Notes under the pieces: model-generated | Database searches by the model: none | Seen by the model: the letters and a program-made list of their open reading frames with translations, nothing else | Told to the model about the DNA's origin: nothing | NCBI RefSeq assembly: GCF_041146795.1 | Contig: NC_135175.1 | Location: 31,189,075-31,253,074 of the forward strand | Direction of reading: 5' to 3' | Source: Maylandia zebra | Lineage: Eukaryota; Chordata; Actinopteri; Cichliformes; Cichlidae | Length of the DNA: 64,000 nucleotides | Shown here: positions 48,782 through 59,420 of the stretch, one piece after another | How the letters are laid out: each line of letters starts with the position of its first letter | Numbering within the stretch: the first letter of the stretch is position 1 | Program-made: the position numbers and the translations under genes

Positions 48782-51700
48782 TTACCGACATGAAGCTATG
48801 AAATGTTGGTATCTGATCTGCAGGGGGTGCTGAAGCTTCTTGGCCTGGTACAGTGGCACCTTGGGACTGTAGCTTGGCAATCGGGATTGGTAGTGTGACA
48901 TGAAAGGCTGGTAGCGTGGCTGCTTGGCCTGGAGCTGGTAGAGTGGCCGTTTGGGCCATTGGGCTTCCAGAAGCTGCTTGAATTGGTAATATGTCTGCTG
49001 AGGCATGGGCTGAGGCTGAGGGTACAGGGGCAGAACGGCAGCCTGCTGGGGCACCTGCAGATGGAGGTACAGGGGTGGGAAGACTGCCTGCTGGTGCACC
49101 TGTGAATGGGGGTGCAGGGATGGAAAGACAGCTTGCTGGGGAACCTGTGGATGGGGGTGCTGGGACAGAAAGGCAGTCTGCTGGGAAACCTGTGGATGGG
49201 GGTGCTGGGACAGAAAGGCAGTCTTCTGGGGAACCTGTGGATGGGGGTGCTGGGGCAGAAAGGCAGGGCCCTGTGGTGGCTGAAGATGCAGGGGTGGGAA
49301 AGCCTTCTGCTGCGTTGCCAGAGGCAGAGAGTGTGAATGCAAACCAGTCTGCTGGAGAACCTGTGGATGGTGGTGCTGGTGCAGAAAGGCAGTCTTCTGG
49401 GGAACCTGTGGATGGGGGTGCTGGGGCAGAAAGGCAGGGCCCTGTGGTGGCTGAAGATGCAGGGGTGGGAAAGCCTTCTGCTGCGTTGCCAGAAGCAGAG
49501 AGTGTGAATGCAAACCAGTCTGCTGGGGAACCTGATGTGGATGATGTGGACGTAAACCAGTCTGCTGCTTCAACTTAGGGAGACTTGGTGGATGGTGTGG
49601 ATGCAAATGAGACTGCTGGGTCACCTGAGAGAGACTGGGTGGATGCAAACCAGTGTGCATTGTCACCTGAGATAGACTGGGTGGATGCAAACCAGTGTGC
49701 ATTGTCACCTGAGATAGACTGGGTGGATGCAAACCAGTGTGCATTGTCACCTGAGATGGAGTGGGTAGATGGTGTGGATGTAAACCAGTCTGCTGGCTCT
49801 GCTGAGGCACACTGGGTGGATGCAAAACAGCCTGCTGGCTCACCTGAGGCACACTGGGTGGATGCAAAACAGCCTGCTGGCTCACCTGAGGCACACTGGG
49901 TGGATGCAAAACAGCCTGCTGGCTCACCTGAGGCACACTGGGTGGATGCAAAACAGCCTGCTTGCTCTCCTTAGGCACACTGGGTGGATGCAAAACTGTC
50001 TGCTTGCTCTCCTTAGGCACACTGGGTGGATGCAAAACTGTCTGCTGGCTCACCTGAGGCACACTGGGTGGATGCAAAACTGTCTGCTTGCTCTCCTTAG
50101 GCACACTGGGTGGATGCAAAACTGTCTGCTTGCTCTCCTTAGGCACACTGGGTGGATGCAAAACTGTCTGCTTGCTCTCCTTAGGCAAACTGGGTGGATG
50201 CAAAACAGCCTGCTGGCTCACCTGAGGCACACTGGGTGGATGCAAAACTGTCTGCTTGCTCTCCTTAGGCACACTGGGTGGATGCAAAACTGTCTGCTGG
50301 CTCACCTGAGGCACACTAGGTGGATGCAAAACAGCCTGCTGGCTCACCTGAGGCACACTGGGTGGATGCAAAACAGCCTGCTGGCTTACCTGAGGCACAC
50401 TGGGTGGATGCAAAACGGTCTGCTTGCTCTCCTGAGGCACACTGGGTGGATGCAAAACTGTCTGCTTGCTCTCCTTAGGCAAACTGGGTGGATGCAAAAC
50501 TGTCTGCTGGCTCTCCTGAGGCACACTGGGTGGATGCAAAACTGTCTGCTGGCTCTCCTGAGGCACACTGGGTGGATGCAAAACAGTCTGCTTGCTCTCC
50601 TGAGGCACACTGGGTGGATGCAAAACGGTCTGCTTGCTCTCCTGAGGCACACTGGGTGGATGCAAAACGGTCTGCTTGCTTTCCTGAGGCACACTGGGTG
50701 GATGCAAAACTGTCTGCTTGCTCTCCTTAGGCACACTGGGTGGATGCAAAACAGTCTGCTTGCTTTCCCGAGGCACACTGGGTGGATGCAAAACTGTCTG
50801 CTTGCTCTCCTTAGGCACACTGGGTGGATGCACCTGAGGCTGATGCAGTGCTGGCTTACCAACATGCTCTGACAACTCTGGCTTTTGGGGCTGCTTTACC
50901 TGGCAGCTCAGGGTTGGGCAAGGCCGGCAGGCAGACTGCTCCTTGTGCGGGCAGGGCCGGCAGCTAGGCCCCTGGGGTGGACAGGGTCGGCATGAAGGCT
51001 GCTTATTGGGTAGGCAGGAAGTTTTTAGTTGTTGTTGGGGCACCTGTGACTGCTTGGGTTTGCGCTGACGTGGTTGAGATGCCCGTAGATTTGGTAGGGG
51101 CCGAACATCAGGCTTTGGTTCTTTGGACACAGAGCCATTCTGTTTTAGGGTTTCAGATTCAGGGTGATACTGGTTAGTGGAGGACATAGTTGTGTTGTGG
51201 CTTTTTGCATTCAAGGGTGAGGTATGATTTCCAAATGTCTCACTACCATGCAAAGTGTCATTCCCAGAGTTAAGACTACTTAAATCCAATCGATCATCTG
51301 CAACAGGCACCTTCTGATCTGCATGATTTTCAAAAGGGACAGTGTTATAGGCTTTTAAGCAAAAATTTAAGTCTACAAAATGCAATGGTGTGTTTGCTTA
51401 CCATTTGCTTGAGGTCCTCCCACAACTAACAAAAACAGCATCCACCATCTAGACAAAATACCAAAATGACTCTAAGCTTTAATAACACAACTTAAGAGAT
51501 GGTTTGATACAGATATTAGTAAAAACTAGTGATGGGTCCAGAAACACTCACGCACCGACGCATGTATCAAGCTCCACTAGCGATGCCTTGCCGTGCGTCG
51601 CTTTAAGAAAAAGTCACGTGATCGATACAGCTGCTGTATCGCTCATTGCCAACGCGCCAAACTGTGTTTAAAAGGTACCGCATCCGCATCTGCCAACGGA

Positions 51701-52468
51701 ATGAGTCCCCACCAAAAAAACAAAACAAAACACAAAATTACTCTCGCAAAGATTAAAAATAATAATAATAATAATAATACACATCTCTCCATAACACAAT
51801 GGAGCCCGAAAGAAAAAGAAATGTTTCTGCTGTGTGGAATCATTTTGATCTTTTAACTGCAAATAAGGTAATAGTTTGTCTGTCTTTGTTTCAGTGTAAT
51901 CTATCAGAATAGAGAAAAAAAAAAAACAGCCATGTGACTTGAAGTGTAAATTATTCATTTCATTTTATGCAGGTTAAATGTCGCATCTGTTCTGCGGAGG
52001 ATAAACCTATTTTTCTGAATAGAAATTTATAATAAACTGAGTCAAATGGGTAATATTACATTCACAATACTTTCATTTTAATTTTCACTTAATGTCATTC
52101 ATAATATCAGAATCAGAATCAGAATACTTTATTGATCCCTGGGGGAAATTATTTATATATTAATATATTTTAAAGATGTCTACAATATTTGCAATATAGA
52201 AGATATAAAATGATTCCATGGAAAGTACAATACCTTACAGTGTATACAGTGCATATAAGTATGACTAGGTCATTGAATCAGTGTCTGTTGTGAGTCTCAA
52301 GTAAGTTGCCTGCAATGATATTTAAGGTCCAGCAGGTGTCAGTATGGAGCAAAACAGTCGACACAGTGTCGATACAGTTTGGGGAATGTGCTGAAACGCT
52401 TCACGAGGCCTCATCTACCCATCACTAGTAAAAACAGTTTTAAAAGCTTACCTTAATAAAAAACTCAT
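48782..52468 (-). CDS. Secreted Pro/Gln-rich repeat protein, paralogue A
   Basis: I do not recognise the family. Exon 1 (52452-52468) and exon 2 (51402-51448) encode a signal peptide, MSFLLRWWMLFLLVVGGPQA. Intron 1 is phase 2 with a GT donor; intron 2 is phase 1. Exon 3 starts at 51351 and stays open to 48782, giving about 877 residues. The order is: an Asn/Ser-rich head with N-glycosylation sites (NHTS, NTTM); a Pro/Cys-rich patch (QPSCRPCPPQGPSCRPCP); about 24 copies of VLHPPSVPQESKQT; His/Gln/Pro repeats; and a Tyr/Pro C-terminal module from QWPKRPLYQL (about 819) to QIRYQHF. A GT donor at 48785 overlaps the stop, so the last residues may come from a further exon (acceptor near 48715). A 901-bp hAT element sits in intron 1. 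An extracellular coat or matrix role is only an inference. Confidence 0.8.
49211..49552 (-). repeat. 171-bp tandem duplication inside gene A
   Basis: Two adjoining copies (49211-49381 and 49382-49552, the last diverging near its end) encode AFPPLHLQPPQGPAFLPQHP and neighbours. The spacing of 171 bp is 57 codons, so frame is kept. Confidence 0.75.
49800..50830 (-). repeat. 42-bp coding minisatellite in gene A
   Basis: About 24 head-to-tail units of 42 bp encode VLHPPSVP(Q/K)(E/V)S(K/Q)Q(T/A). Units differ by few changes and fall into KESKQT, QESKQT and QVSQQA/T types in a mixed order. This pattern points to repeated unequal exchange or gene conversion. Towards the C-terminus, longer diverged units GLHPPSLSQVTMHT follow. 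Confidence 0.92.
51757..51779. repeat. (AAT)n microsatellite
   Basis: Run of AAT units inside the hAT element in gene A intron 1. Confidence 0.9.
52112..52270 (-). mobile_element. LINE-type 3' tail nested in the hAT element
   Basis: CAGAATCAGAATCAGAATAC followed by TTTATTGATCCCTGGGGGAA is a common terminal sequence of teleost LINEs, here in reverse. About 160 bp remain and no coding part is present. Confidence 0.5.
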
Positions 52469-52507
52469 GGTCTCAGCTGCAGGAAGCAGCAAACTCTGCC
52501 ACTTCTC

Positions 52508-52522
52508 TCAGCTGCTACCAAA
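52508..52522 (-). promoter_or_regulatory. Family 5' box, gene A
   Basis: On the minus strand this reads TTTGGTAGCAGCTGA, containing a CAGCTG E-box, 40 bases upstream of the start codon. The same 15 bases occur at the same place in genes B and C. A TATA-like TTTTAAAAGG lies about 45 bases further upstream. Confidence 0.6.
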
Positions 52523-52810
52523 TCAAGAAGCTGAAAAACACAGCAAGGCCAGTGCAGCCCTTTTAAAAAATTTTCCTCTCTGTCATGGGTGGTTAATTGG
52601 ACTCAGGTGTGATTGTTTGTATGCAGGTGTAGCTAATTAGGAAACACTGTGGCCAACAGTAATGTTTTAATCTTCTTCATTATTCAACATTTGCACATAA
52701 ATAAGTGACATATTATTCAGTACTTTTAAAAGTTTTCGGCAAAATTATCCACGCCCACTGCTGCACTATGAAGTCTGGGATATTTTGGGCCACGAAGTCT
52801 ACGCCGTCAC

Positions 52811-52949
52811 ATCCTTAAAATTCAGGGAAATCAAGGACGCATTTGTGGCTGCATTTCGAGCAGCCTTTGAATTGGGACAGCCTCGCTGTCGCTGTGACGT
52901 AATCGGCCTTAAAATGCGGCCTTTTAGGCTGCAGACCCTGAATTAGGAT
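52811..52949. repeat. Small MITE-like repeat
   Basis: ATCCTTAAAATTCAGGG at the left and CCCTGAATTAGGAT at the right are inverted partners (two-base gap) around a GC-richer core. No clear target duplication is seen. Other sequence from 52560 to 53160 is spacer. Confidence 0.4.
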
Positions 52950-53164
52950 ACAGCCATATTCTACTGTTTTACATGGTGCTGTATGCAATACATTTGTTTT
53001 TTTTGTAAAGCATAATAGGTCAGGCTGGGCCAGTTCCTATGTATTTAACAGTTCTATCACTGATACTTTATTCTGTTTATTTATAGTCAATTACTAGTTT
53101 TTGGTCACTATTATTCTGGTATTTATTGTTATAAACTGTGTTTTAACTAGTTCTTGTTGTTTGG

Positions 53165-54500
53165 GGGCCCTTAAAAATGAATTATTTCTTGACCTATCTG
53201 AATCAGCTGTCTTAGGAACAGTTCTGTTTACGTTATATGTGCTTGCTTTAGGCAGTATTATTAGGATGCATAGTATACATTTTCACTGCTCTGCAGATGA
53301 CACCCAATTTTATCTAGAAGCCAGATAACGCAAACCATTTAGATAAGCTGTAGGTATGTCTTAAAGACAAAGACGTCAATCACGTCTAACTTTCTGCTTC
53401 TTAATTCAGATAAAACTGAGGTTATTGTATTCTGTCCTGAAAATCTTAGAAATATGGTATCTAACCAGATTCTTACTCTGGATGGCATTACCTTGGCCTC
53501 CAGTAACACTGTGAGGAACCTTGGAGTGAAGTTTGACCAGGACATGTCCTTCAATGCACATATTAAACAATTATGACTGCTTTCTTCCATTTGCACAACA
53601 TCTCTAAAGTTAAAACTGTCCCATCTCAGAGTGACACTGAAAAACTAGTTCGTGCATTTATTACTTCTGGGGTGGACTACTGAAATTTATTATTATCAGG
53701 ATGTAAGAAAAAACAAAAATCTCCCTTAAAAGCCTTCAGTTTATCCAAAACCCACAGCAAGAGCACTGATACGGTCTAGAAAGATCAAATTTCTCTTCCT
53801 TGCCTCGCTGTTAATCGAATTTAAAATCCTGCTCCTCTCATACAAGGTCTTGAATAATCAGCCCCCCCATCTTATCTTAAAGACCTTATAGTACTGCATC
53901 ACCCCAATAGAGCACGTGTGTGATTCCCACTATCAGTGAGCTTCTATCCTCAGGCCAAGTCCTACGACCTTATGTCCCATTCCAGAACTTTCACTGTCAT
54001 ATTTGATTTGTTATATCAAACGCTGCTACACCGTTTGTTTATATTACCCTGCTCGCTGTTGTACATTACACTGGTCACTCTACTTGCATTGCTCTGTCAA
54101 TAAATTGCCATTCTAATAAGGCAGAAAGCACTTTAACATTCCATTTGCACAATGTACATTTCCAGAGTTTAACCTTACTTATTGTTTAAGTCTTGATCAA
54201 AGGAGCAGTTCAGAACATTTCATTGTGTGTTGTACTTGTATGACAATGTGACAAAGACTCTTGTGGTTCCTGGAGTATTCAAAAGTAGGACAGGAGGCAG
54301 AGTCTTCAGCTGTCAGGCGCATCTTCTGTGGAACCACCTTCAAATTTGGATTTAGGAGACAGACACCATCTCTACTTTCAAAAATAGGCTTAAAACGTCT
54401 ATTAAAGCATATAGTTGGGGCTGGATCAGGTGAACCAAAAACCTCCCTCTGTTACGCTGTAATAGTTTCTGGGCGATTCCCATGATGCACCAAGTATTTT
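53165..54500 (+). mobile_element. Decayed L2-like LINE with a nested LINE tail
   Basis: Fragments of reverse transcriptase text survive on the plus strand: HCSADDTQFYLEAR, NQILTLDGITLASSNTVRNL and GVKFDQDMSFNAHIK. Later pieces resemble the ORF2 C-terminus (53640-53990, 54255-54440). Stops and frameshifts are frequent. Between about 53990 and 54255 lies a separate tail ('catttcattgtgtgttgtac ttgtatgacaatgtgacaaa') typical of another LINE's 3' UTR. It lies between genes A and B. Confidence 0.7.
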
Positions 54501-55012
54501 TAGTCACCTTTCACACTGCGTTTATAAACCACTCCGTATTTAATCCTTAGTAATTATCTTTGGGGAGAGCTCTTCCACAGCATCTCTTATCTGCAGTGTA
54601 AAATTTCAATCTGCTTTGTATACAAGTTTCTACAAATTGTAACTCTTAACAGAAGGAAAGCATTGTGTTGGCATCATACACACATCTTGTCAAACTTTAT
54701 TACCAAATCATTCAGTAAATGCTTAGAGAGTCAAGATGAAAGTTATTTTAATTGGGAAGGTCCGTACAACGATTCAGAAGGCTCAACATTGCTGTGCCTA
54801 AGAGAAAACATTCATGAATAAAGGCCATTGAAAACCAGTTATCTCATTAATCGTTTTCCATGACCATTGGTCCCTTTGTGTGGCTATTACATTAGCACCA
54901 CGTTCTGTGCCTGAAAGAAATAAATCCCACTTAAAATTCACTCCTGTTACTCAGCCAGTAAGAAGAGCTCACCCAGATGAAGGTTGAGCAGAAATTGGAC
55001 TGTTTAAAAAGT

Positions 55013-55929
55013 TTAACTTTCTAGAAGTAACTCACCTGGTGGGGATACTGGAGTTGCTTGCCTGGATAGACCAATAACTTTCCCCCTGTAGATGGGCAAG
55101 ACAGTCATGTAGTGTGGACGCTTGGACTGGTAGTAAGGCTGGTAGTGTGGCAATTTTGCATGGTACTGAGGCATCTGGAGTGAGTATAGTGGCCACTTGG
55201 CCTGATAGTGAGGTCTCTGAAGCTGGTAAAGTGGACGGTCAGGCCACTGGGGCAGGAAACCAGGCAGCCTGAGTGGAGAACCAGGCCGGTGGGACACCCG
55301 AGGCTCCTTGGATTGGCAGAAGTGCTTGGGCGGGCAGGAAGGCTTCCACTTTGGCTGGGTTGCCCAAGATAGGGAGTCAACCTGCTGTCTGGGAAGCTGT
55401 GGTGCACTGGTGAACTGCTGGGCCTTCTGGGGAAAGCACAAAGCCTTTGAGCTGTGCCAGCATACACGCTGAATGGGTGCCTGAGGTTTATGCTGCTGCC
55501 GGGGGACCCGTGACTGCAAACCAGACTTCACTACCTGTGACATTTGATGATGTGCATAAAACTAGTGATCAGGCAGAGACTTGCACGGTTAGATTCACTG
55601 TTGTGCCAGGATCACTTGCCTTTGCATTCAGGGTTAAAGTATGAGCAGCATTTGACTCGCTGCGCCATGAAGCATTCACTCTGGGGTAACGACTACCTGA
55701 ATCTGGTTGGTATCCAGCAAAAAGCAGTTTGTTAACCTTTAAGAATATTTAATCTATGCAATTAAACAGTGATGCAATTTAACTTGCTTACCGTTTGCTT
55801 GATGACTTCCAACAGTGAGAAGTAACAACAACAACAGCCAACTAAAGAAAACAAGTGTCTGTAAGCTCTAACTGAAAACTTTTAGCTTCATAGAAACCTA
55901 TTTAGTACTTGCCTTAATGAAAACCTCAT
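55013..55929 (-). CDS. Secreted Pro/Gln-rich protein, paralogue B
   Basis: Exon 1 (55913-55929) ends in a GC donor. Exon 2 (55792-55841) completes a signal peptide, MRFSLSWLLLLLLLTVGSHQA. The intron phases match A and C. In the region matching A and C exon 3, an uninterrupted reading hits a stop at 55569-55571. Removing an 85-base GC-AG intron (55535-55619) restores frame, giving exon 3 at 55620-55702 (acceptor CCAACCAG) and exon 4 from 55534. The product would be about 223 residues. It lacks A's repeats but keeps QWPDRPLYQL and many Tyr-Gln pairs (PHYQAKWPLYSLQMPQYHAK). A donor at 55036-55041 (CAG|GTGAGT) suggests a further 3' exon near 54900. It could instead be a pseudogene. Confidence 0.55.
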
Positions 55930-55971
55930 TGCTTCAGCAGCAAGAACCCACAAACCCAGCAGCTACTGCTG

Positions 55972-55986
55972 TCAGCTGCTACCAAA
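55972..55986 (-). promoter_or_regulatory. Family 5' box, gene B
   Basis: The same TTTGGTAGCAGCTGA as in genes A and C, 43 bases upstream of the start codon, with a TTTTAAAG TATA-like motif further upstream. Confidence 0.6.
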
Positions 55987-56591
55987 CCAGGAGACCAGCA
56001 AAAGAACCTGAGCTCTCGAAAATCTTTAAAAGGTTTTCCCTTTATCTTGTTGATTAGGTGACCACAGGTGTTTCTACTTCAGAGCAGATTAAGCTCACTA
56101 TGACACCAGGAAAGGACCTTGAGGTATTTTGCAACTCTTTGCAAATCATTTTCAGCAGCTTCCATTGTGCAGATGCTGTTCAGATGACTTAAATGTGAAA
56201 AACCTGCAGCTGAATTTGTTGGAGCTGCTGATTGGTTTAGATGTTTGTTCTTAAAGAAGCCTAAATATTTTCACTGGATTTCCAAATAGTATGATTTTAA
56301 ATTATGAAGGTTAATTCTGCTAAAATAATACATGTGCAGCTGACAGAAGTATTCCGCCATTGGCTTTATGTCTATATCAACATGATTTCTATCAATAAAA
56401 TCATTGCAAAGTTTGGAAATTCCTTTGCTACAAACATTAAAAAGTAGGTTTGGCTTAACAAACATAAACAACACATTAAATAAGTGTACTAGTCTAAAAA
56501 TCTCCTTTATTTCATTTATTGCAAAAGTTTAAGAATATCATATAGCTTAGAAAAGACAGCCTGCTCACTTTACAGGTTACCACAGCTGATC

Positions 56592-56690
56592 GTGGGGCGA
56601 CCGTGGCTCAGGGGGTTGGGAAGCGCATCTGTAACCGGAAGGTTACAGATACGGAGTAGTGCTCCCTCTAGTGGAGGGGATTGTAAAAGC
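56592..56690 (+). repeat. tRNA-derived SINE fragment
   Basis: GGGGCGACCGTGGCTCAGGG (A-box region) followed by 'gcatctgtaaccggaaggtt' is the head of a common fish SINE. It is cut off before the B-box. The remaining spacer between genes B and C (56040-57400) shows nothing else recognised. Confidence 0.6.
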
Positions 56691-57431
56691 TGCATTATTA
56701 GAGTTACAATAAAGTTTACTGAAGCAGAAAGCACCAACGTCTAAGAAAAAAAACCCCTGTGAACTTTGCACACTCCTAGAAAACACATTGAAACACAAAG
56801 GTTTGCCAGGTGAACAGTATCTACTTTGATCCAATGTTTTAAAGAAAACAAGTTAGAAGCAGTTCTTAGCCTTCTGAGTGTAATGGAGTAGATGTGCTGT
56901 GGAATGGATATGGATACGTTCAATGGAAATGTTGCAAAAACCCTTTTGGGGCACACATTATGCTGGCAGCCTTTGTCAAAGATGGTGTAACAATATAGGG
57001 GATAATATAGGGATTTAGTTTAGCTTAACGCTAAACTAGATATTGAGCTTTTCAACAAATAAATAGACACGTATAGCAAAAATAATTATAGCAGTAGCTG
57101 TATTTTACTTTGAAAGGTCAGAACAGTGTTTCAATGTTGCAGTGCCTAAAACAGAAATCGTGAGTTCAGGAAAGTAACATCTGAACTCTTGGATGATCTG
57201 AGAGGTTTCATTAGATAACCTTCCCCATTGTTTCTCTTAGTGTTGCTGCCTCATGCTTATTAGCTGCTGCGCCGGAAAGAAATTCATGTTAAACACAAAA
57301 GTCCCCCGATGTTGCCCTGCCTACTTTTATAACGTCCTAGCGGAGACAGTTTGATTACAAAATTTGAGGGGAGAAAAAAAAGAAAAAGAAAAAGATTTGG
57401 ATCATAATTTTAATGAGTCTGCTTGAAAAAC

Positions 57432-58549
57432 TTATTTCCAACGTGCATATCTGATCTGCTGGGGGTGTCGAAGATGCTTGATTCGAAAGAGCGGAGTCTT
57501 GGGTCGGTGTCCTAGCAGCCTTTCCCGGTAACGGGATATCATGGGCCGGTAATGTGAGTACTTGGCCTGGTAGCGAGGGATCAGGAGCTGGTAGGGTGGC
57601 CGTTGTGGCCACTGGGCCATTTGCGGCTGCTGGAGCCGGATACTTGGCCGGGGTACCTGCTGCCACTTTAGGGCCGAACCAGGCTGCTGGGGTGCCTGAG
57701 CCACCTGTGCCCATTTGAGTTCAGCTCTAGGCTGCTGGTGCACCTCTGCAAATTGTAGCTGTTGGAGAGGGGATTGATGCATTTGGATTAAATCCAGCCG
57801 CTGGTGTGATGAACCAGGCTCCTCTGGCACCCACAGCTGCTGAGATGGAGAGTAGAACTCTGGGGATACCTGGGACACCTTAGGCACCCCCAGCCGGTTG
57901 AGTGGAGAACGGGGCTGCTGTGGTACCTCCAGCTGCCAAAGTGGAGGACTACGCGGCATTGGCACCTGCAAGAGCACCTGTGATGGGCATGTAGTCTCAC
58001 TGGGTGGGGAGGTAGGTGGCGGCACCTGGGGCTCCTGTGACTGCCTGGATGAGAAGGTACGCTGCTGTTGGAGCACCTGTACCTGAAAACCAGACTCCAC
58101 TTCTTTTAGTGGAGGTTCAGTATTACTTAATGAATACTGGAAATCTGGCAAAGACCCATTTTGTGCCAGTGTTTCGGCTTCAGGCTGATAATCCACTGTT
58201 ACTGTTGTGCTGTAGTTACTCTCATTCAAGGTTGAATTATAGTTATCAAGTATCCCACTGGTCCCCAATGTCTCATTTTTAAAGTAAATGCTTAAATCCA
58301 GTTGATCATCCGTATGGGCTAATTCTTGATCTGTGAGAGAACATTGGAATATGTTAGACAAAAATGTTGGTGCATAAAATTATCAAATTTTATTTGCTTA
58401 CCATTTTCTTGATGACTTTTGACAGCTAGCAAGAACAACAGCAACCATCTAGACAAAAGAGACTATAAGCTTTAATAGTGACATTAAAAATATGTTTGAT
58501 TTAACTTTAAAAAAAACTTCTTTAAGGCTTGCCTTAATATAAACATCAT
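57432..58549 (-). CDS. Secreted Pro/Gln-rich protein, paralogue C
   Basis: Exon 1 (58533-58549, GC donor), exon 2 (58402-58448) and exon 3 (57432-58330) join in frame to 320 residues. The start gives a signal peptide, MMFILRWLLLFLLAVKSHQ; two ATGs adjoin and the upstream one was used because it matches the 17-nt exon of A and B. After an Asn-rich, probably N-glycosylated head (YNSTLNESNYSTT), the protein is rich in Gln, Pro and Ser. It ends in the family module QWPQRPPYQL (about 261) to HPQQIRYARWK. It has no long tandem repeat. The spot matching the last acceptor of A and B reads TTTCTTTCCG, without AG, so C seems to have lost that intron. The family is unknown to me. Confidence 0.8.
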
Positions 58550-58588
58550 AGCTTCAGCTACAGGAAGCAGCAAAGACAGACACTTCTG

Positions 58589-58603
58589 TCAGCTGCTACC
58601 AAA
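58589..58603 (-). promoter_or_regulatory. Family 5' box, gene C
   Basis: TTTGGTAGCAGCTGA on the minus strand, 40 bases upstream of the first ATG, as in genes A and B. Confidence 0.6.
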
Positions 58604-58839
58604 CTATGGACCTAGAAACTAATGAACAGACAGTAAGGCAGCGAAACTCTTTGCAGAACTTTATTTTCTTACCTTCTGGCTTAATTGGCCAGCTGTGTGA
58701 CTACTTGAAGCCAGGTGAAGCTAATTAAGAAACCAGCGAAGCACAATGAGGCACTGCAGGCAGATTTAAGCAACACTCTGCCAACCTTCAGTTCAGCTTT
58801 CTTCAAATGTTTTATCAGGGTTGTTTGAAATGAAGCAGA

Positions 58840-59420
58840 CCTGCGTAGTGTTCAGATTTCTTAATATTTATATTTAATATATTTTTATATCTAAAATCTG
58901 TTTGTTTTTAAAATCAGTATTTTAATAAATTAAAATTTAATTTTAATGCATATTTATTTTTAATTTTTATTTGATATTTTAAATATTTTATTTACCATTG
59001 TGAACAAATAAAAACACATCATCAACAACATTTAAATTTCAGTATTTAGATTCATCACTTAATTATTAAAACAAACTTAATGTTTACAGTAATATTTTTA
59101 TATTTGCATTATTTTTAATACAAACATGTTAAATTTAAAATATGCATTTAATATTTACATTTAACTATAAAAAAATTATATTTGTAAAATGCATAGAATA
59201 CTTTCAAATTGTGATTTAAAATGTATACTTTATATTTAAGAATTCAAATTGTTTATTTATATTAAGTGTATATCACTTTTATTTACACGTCACAATTTTT
59301 GTTATTTCTTTTTTAAATTTCCTACATATTTTAAATAAATATTTATAATGTCATATTTGGATTTACCATTTTAATTTATATTCATACTTAATAAATTGAC
59401 ATTTCTATTTAACGTTTAGA
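58840..59420. other. Very AT-rich spacer
   Basis: About 600 bp dominated by TTTAAAT, ATATTT and TTTATAT-type words lies between the divergent genes C (minus) and nceh1 (plus). I see no coding content or terminal repeats. Confidence 0.7.

Larger units (their letters stand above)
51527..52427 (+). mobile_element. 901-bp hAT element in gene A intron 1, with BED-finger start
   Basis: Termini TAGTGATGGGT and ACCCATCACTA are flanked by perfect 8-bp copies of GTAAAAAC (51519-51526 and 52428-52435). Inside, an ATG at 51799 opens MEPERKRNVSAVWNHFDLLTANK. A donor-like GTAATAG follows, and after an acceptor (GCAG near 51970) comes VKCRICSAED. Together they look like the N-terminal BED zinc finger of a hAT transposase with its intron. 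The catalytic part is gone, so the copy is non-autonomous. A LINE 3' tail lies inside it. Confidence 0.85.

Noticed and set aside
49800-50830. CRISPR-like array
   Set aside because: The units are 42 bp head to tail with no unique spacers, lie in a coding exon and are in a vertebrate genome.
48991-50872. Plus-strand open frames of 195, 129 and 350 codons across the gene A repeats
   Set aside because: They arise because the 42-bp and 171-bp units lack stops in several frames. They have no signal, splice context or domain, while the minus frame links to a signal peptide and conserved ends.
48782-58549. SCPP (enamel/tooth P/Q-rich) or choriogenin identity for genes A-C
   Set aside because: SCPP genes use phase-0 introns with the signal peptide in one exon, unlike the phase 2 and phase 1 introns here. 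No zona pellucida domain follows the Pro/Gln part, so choriogenin does not fit.
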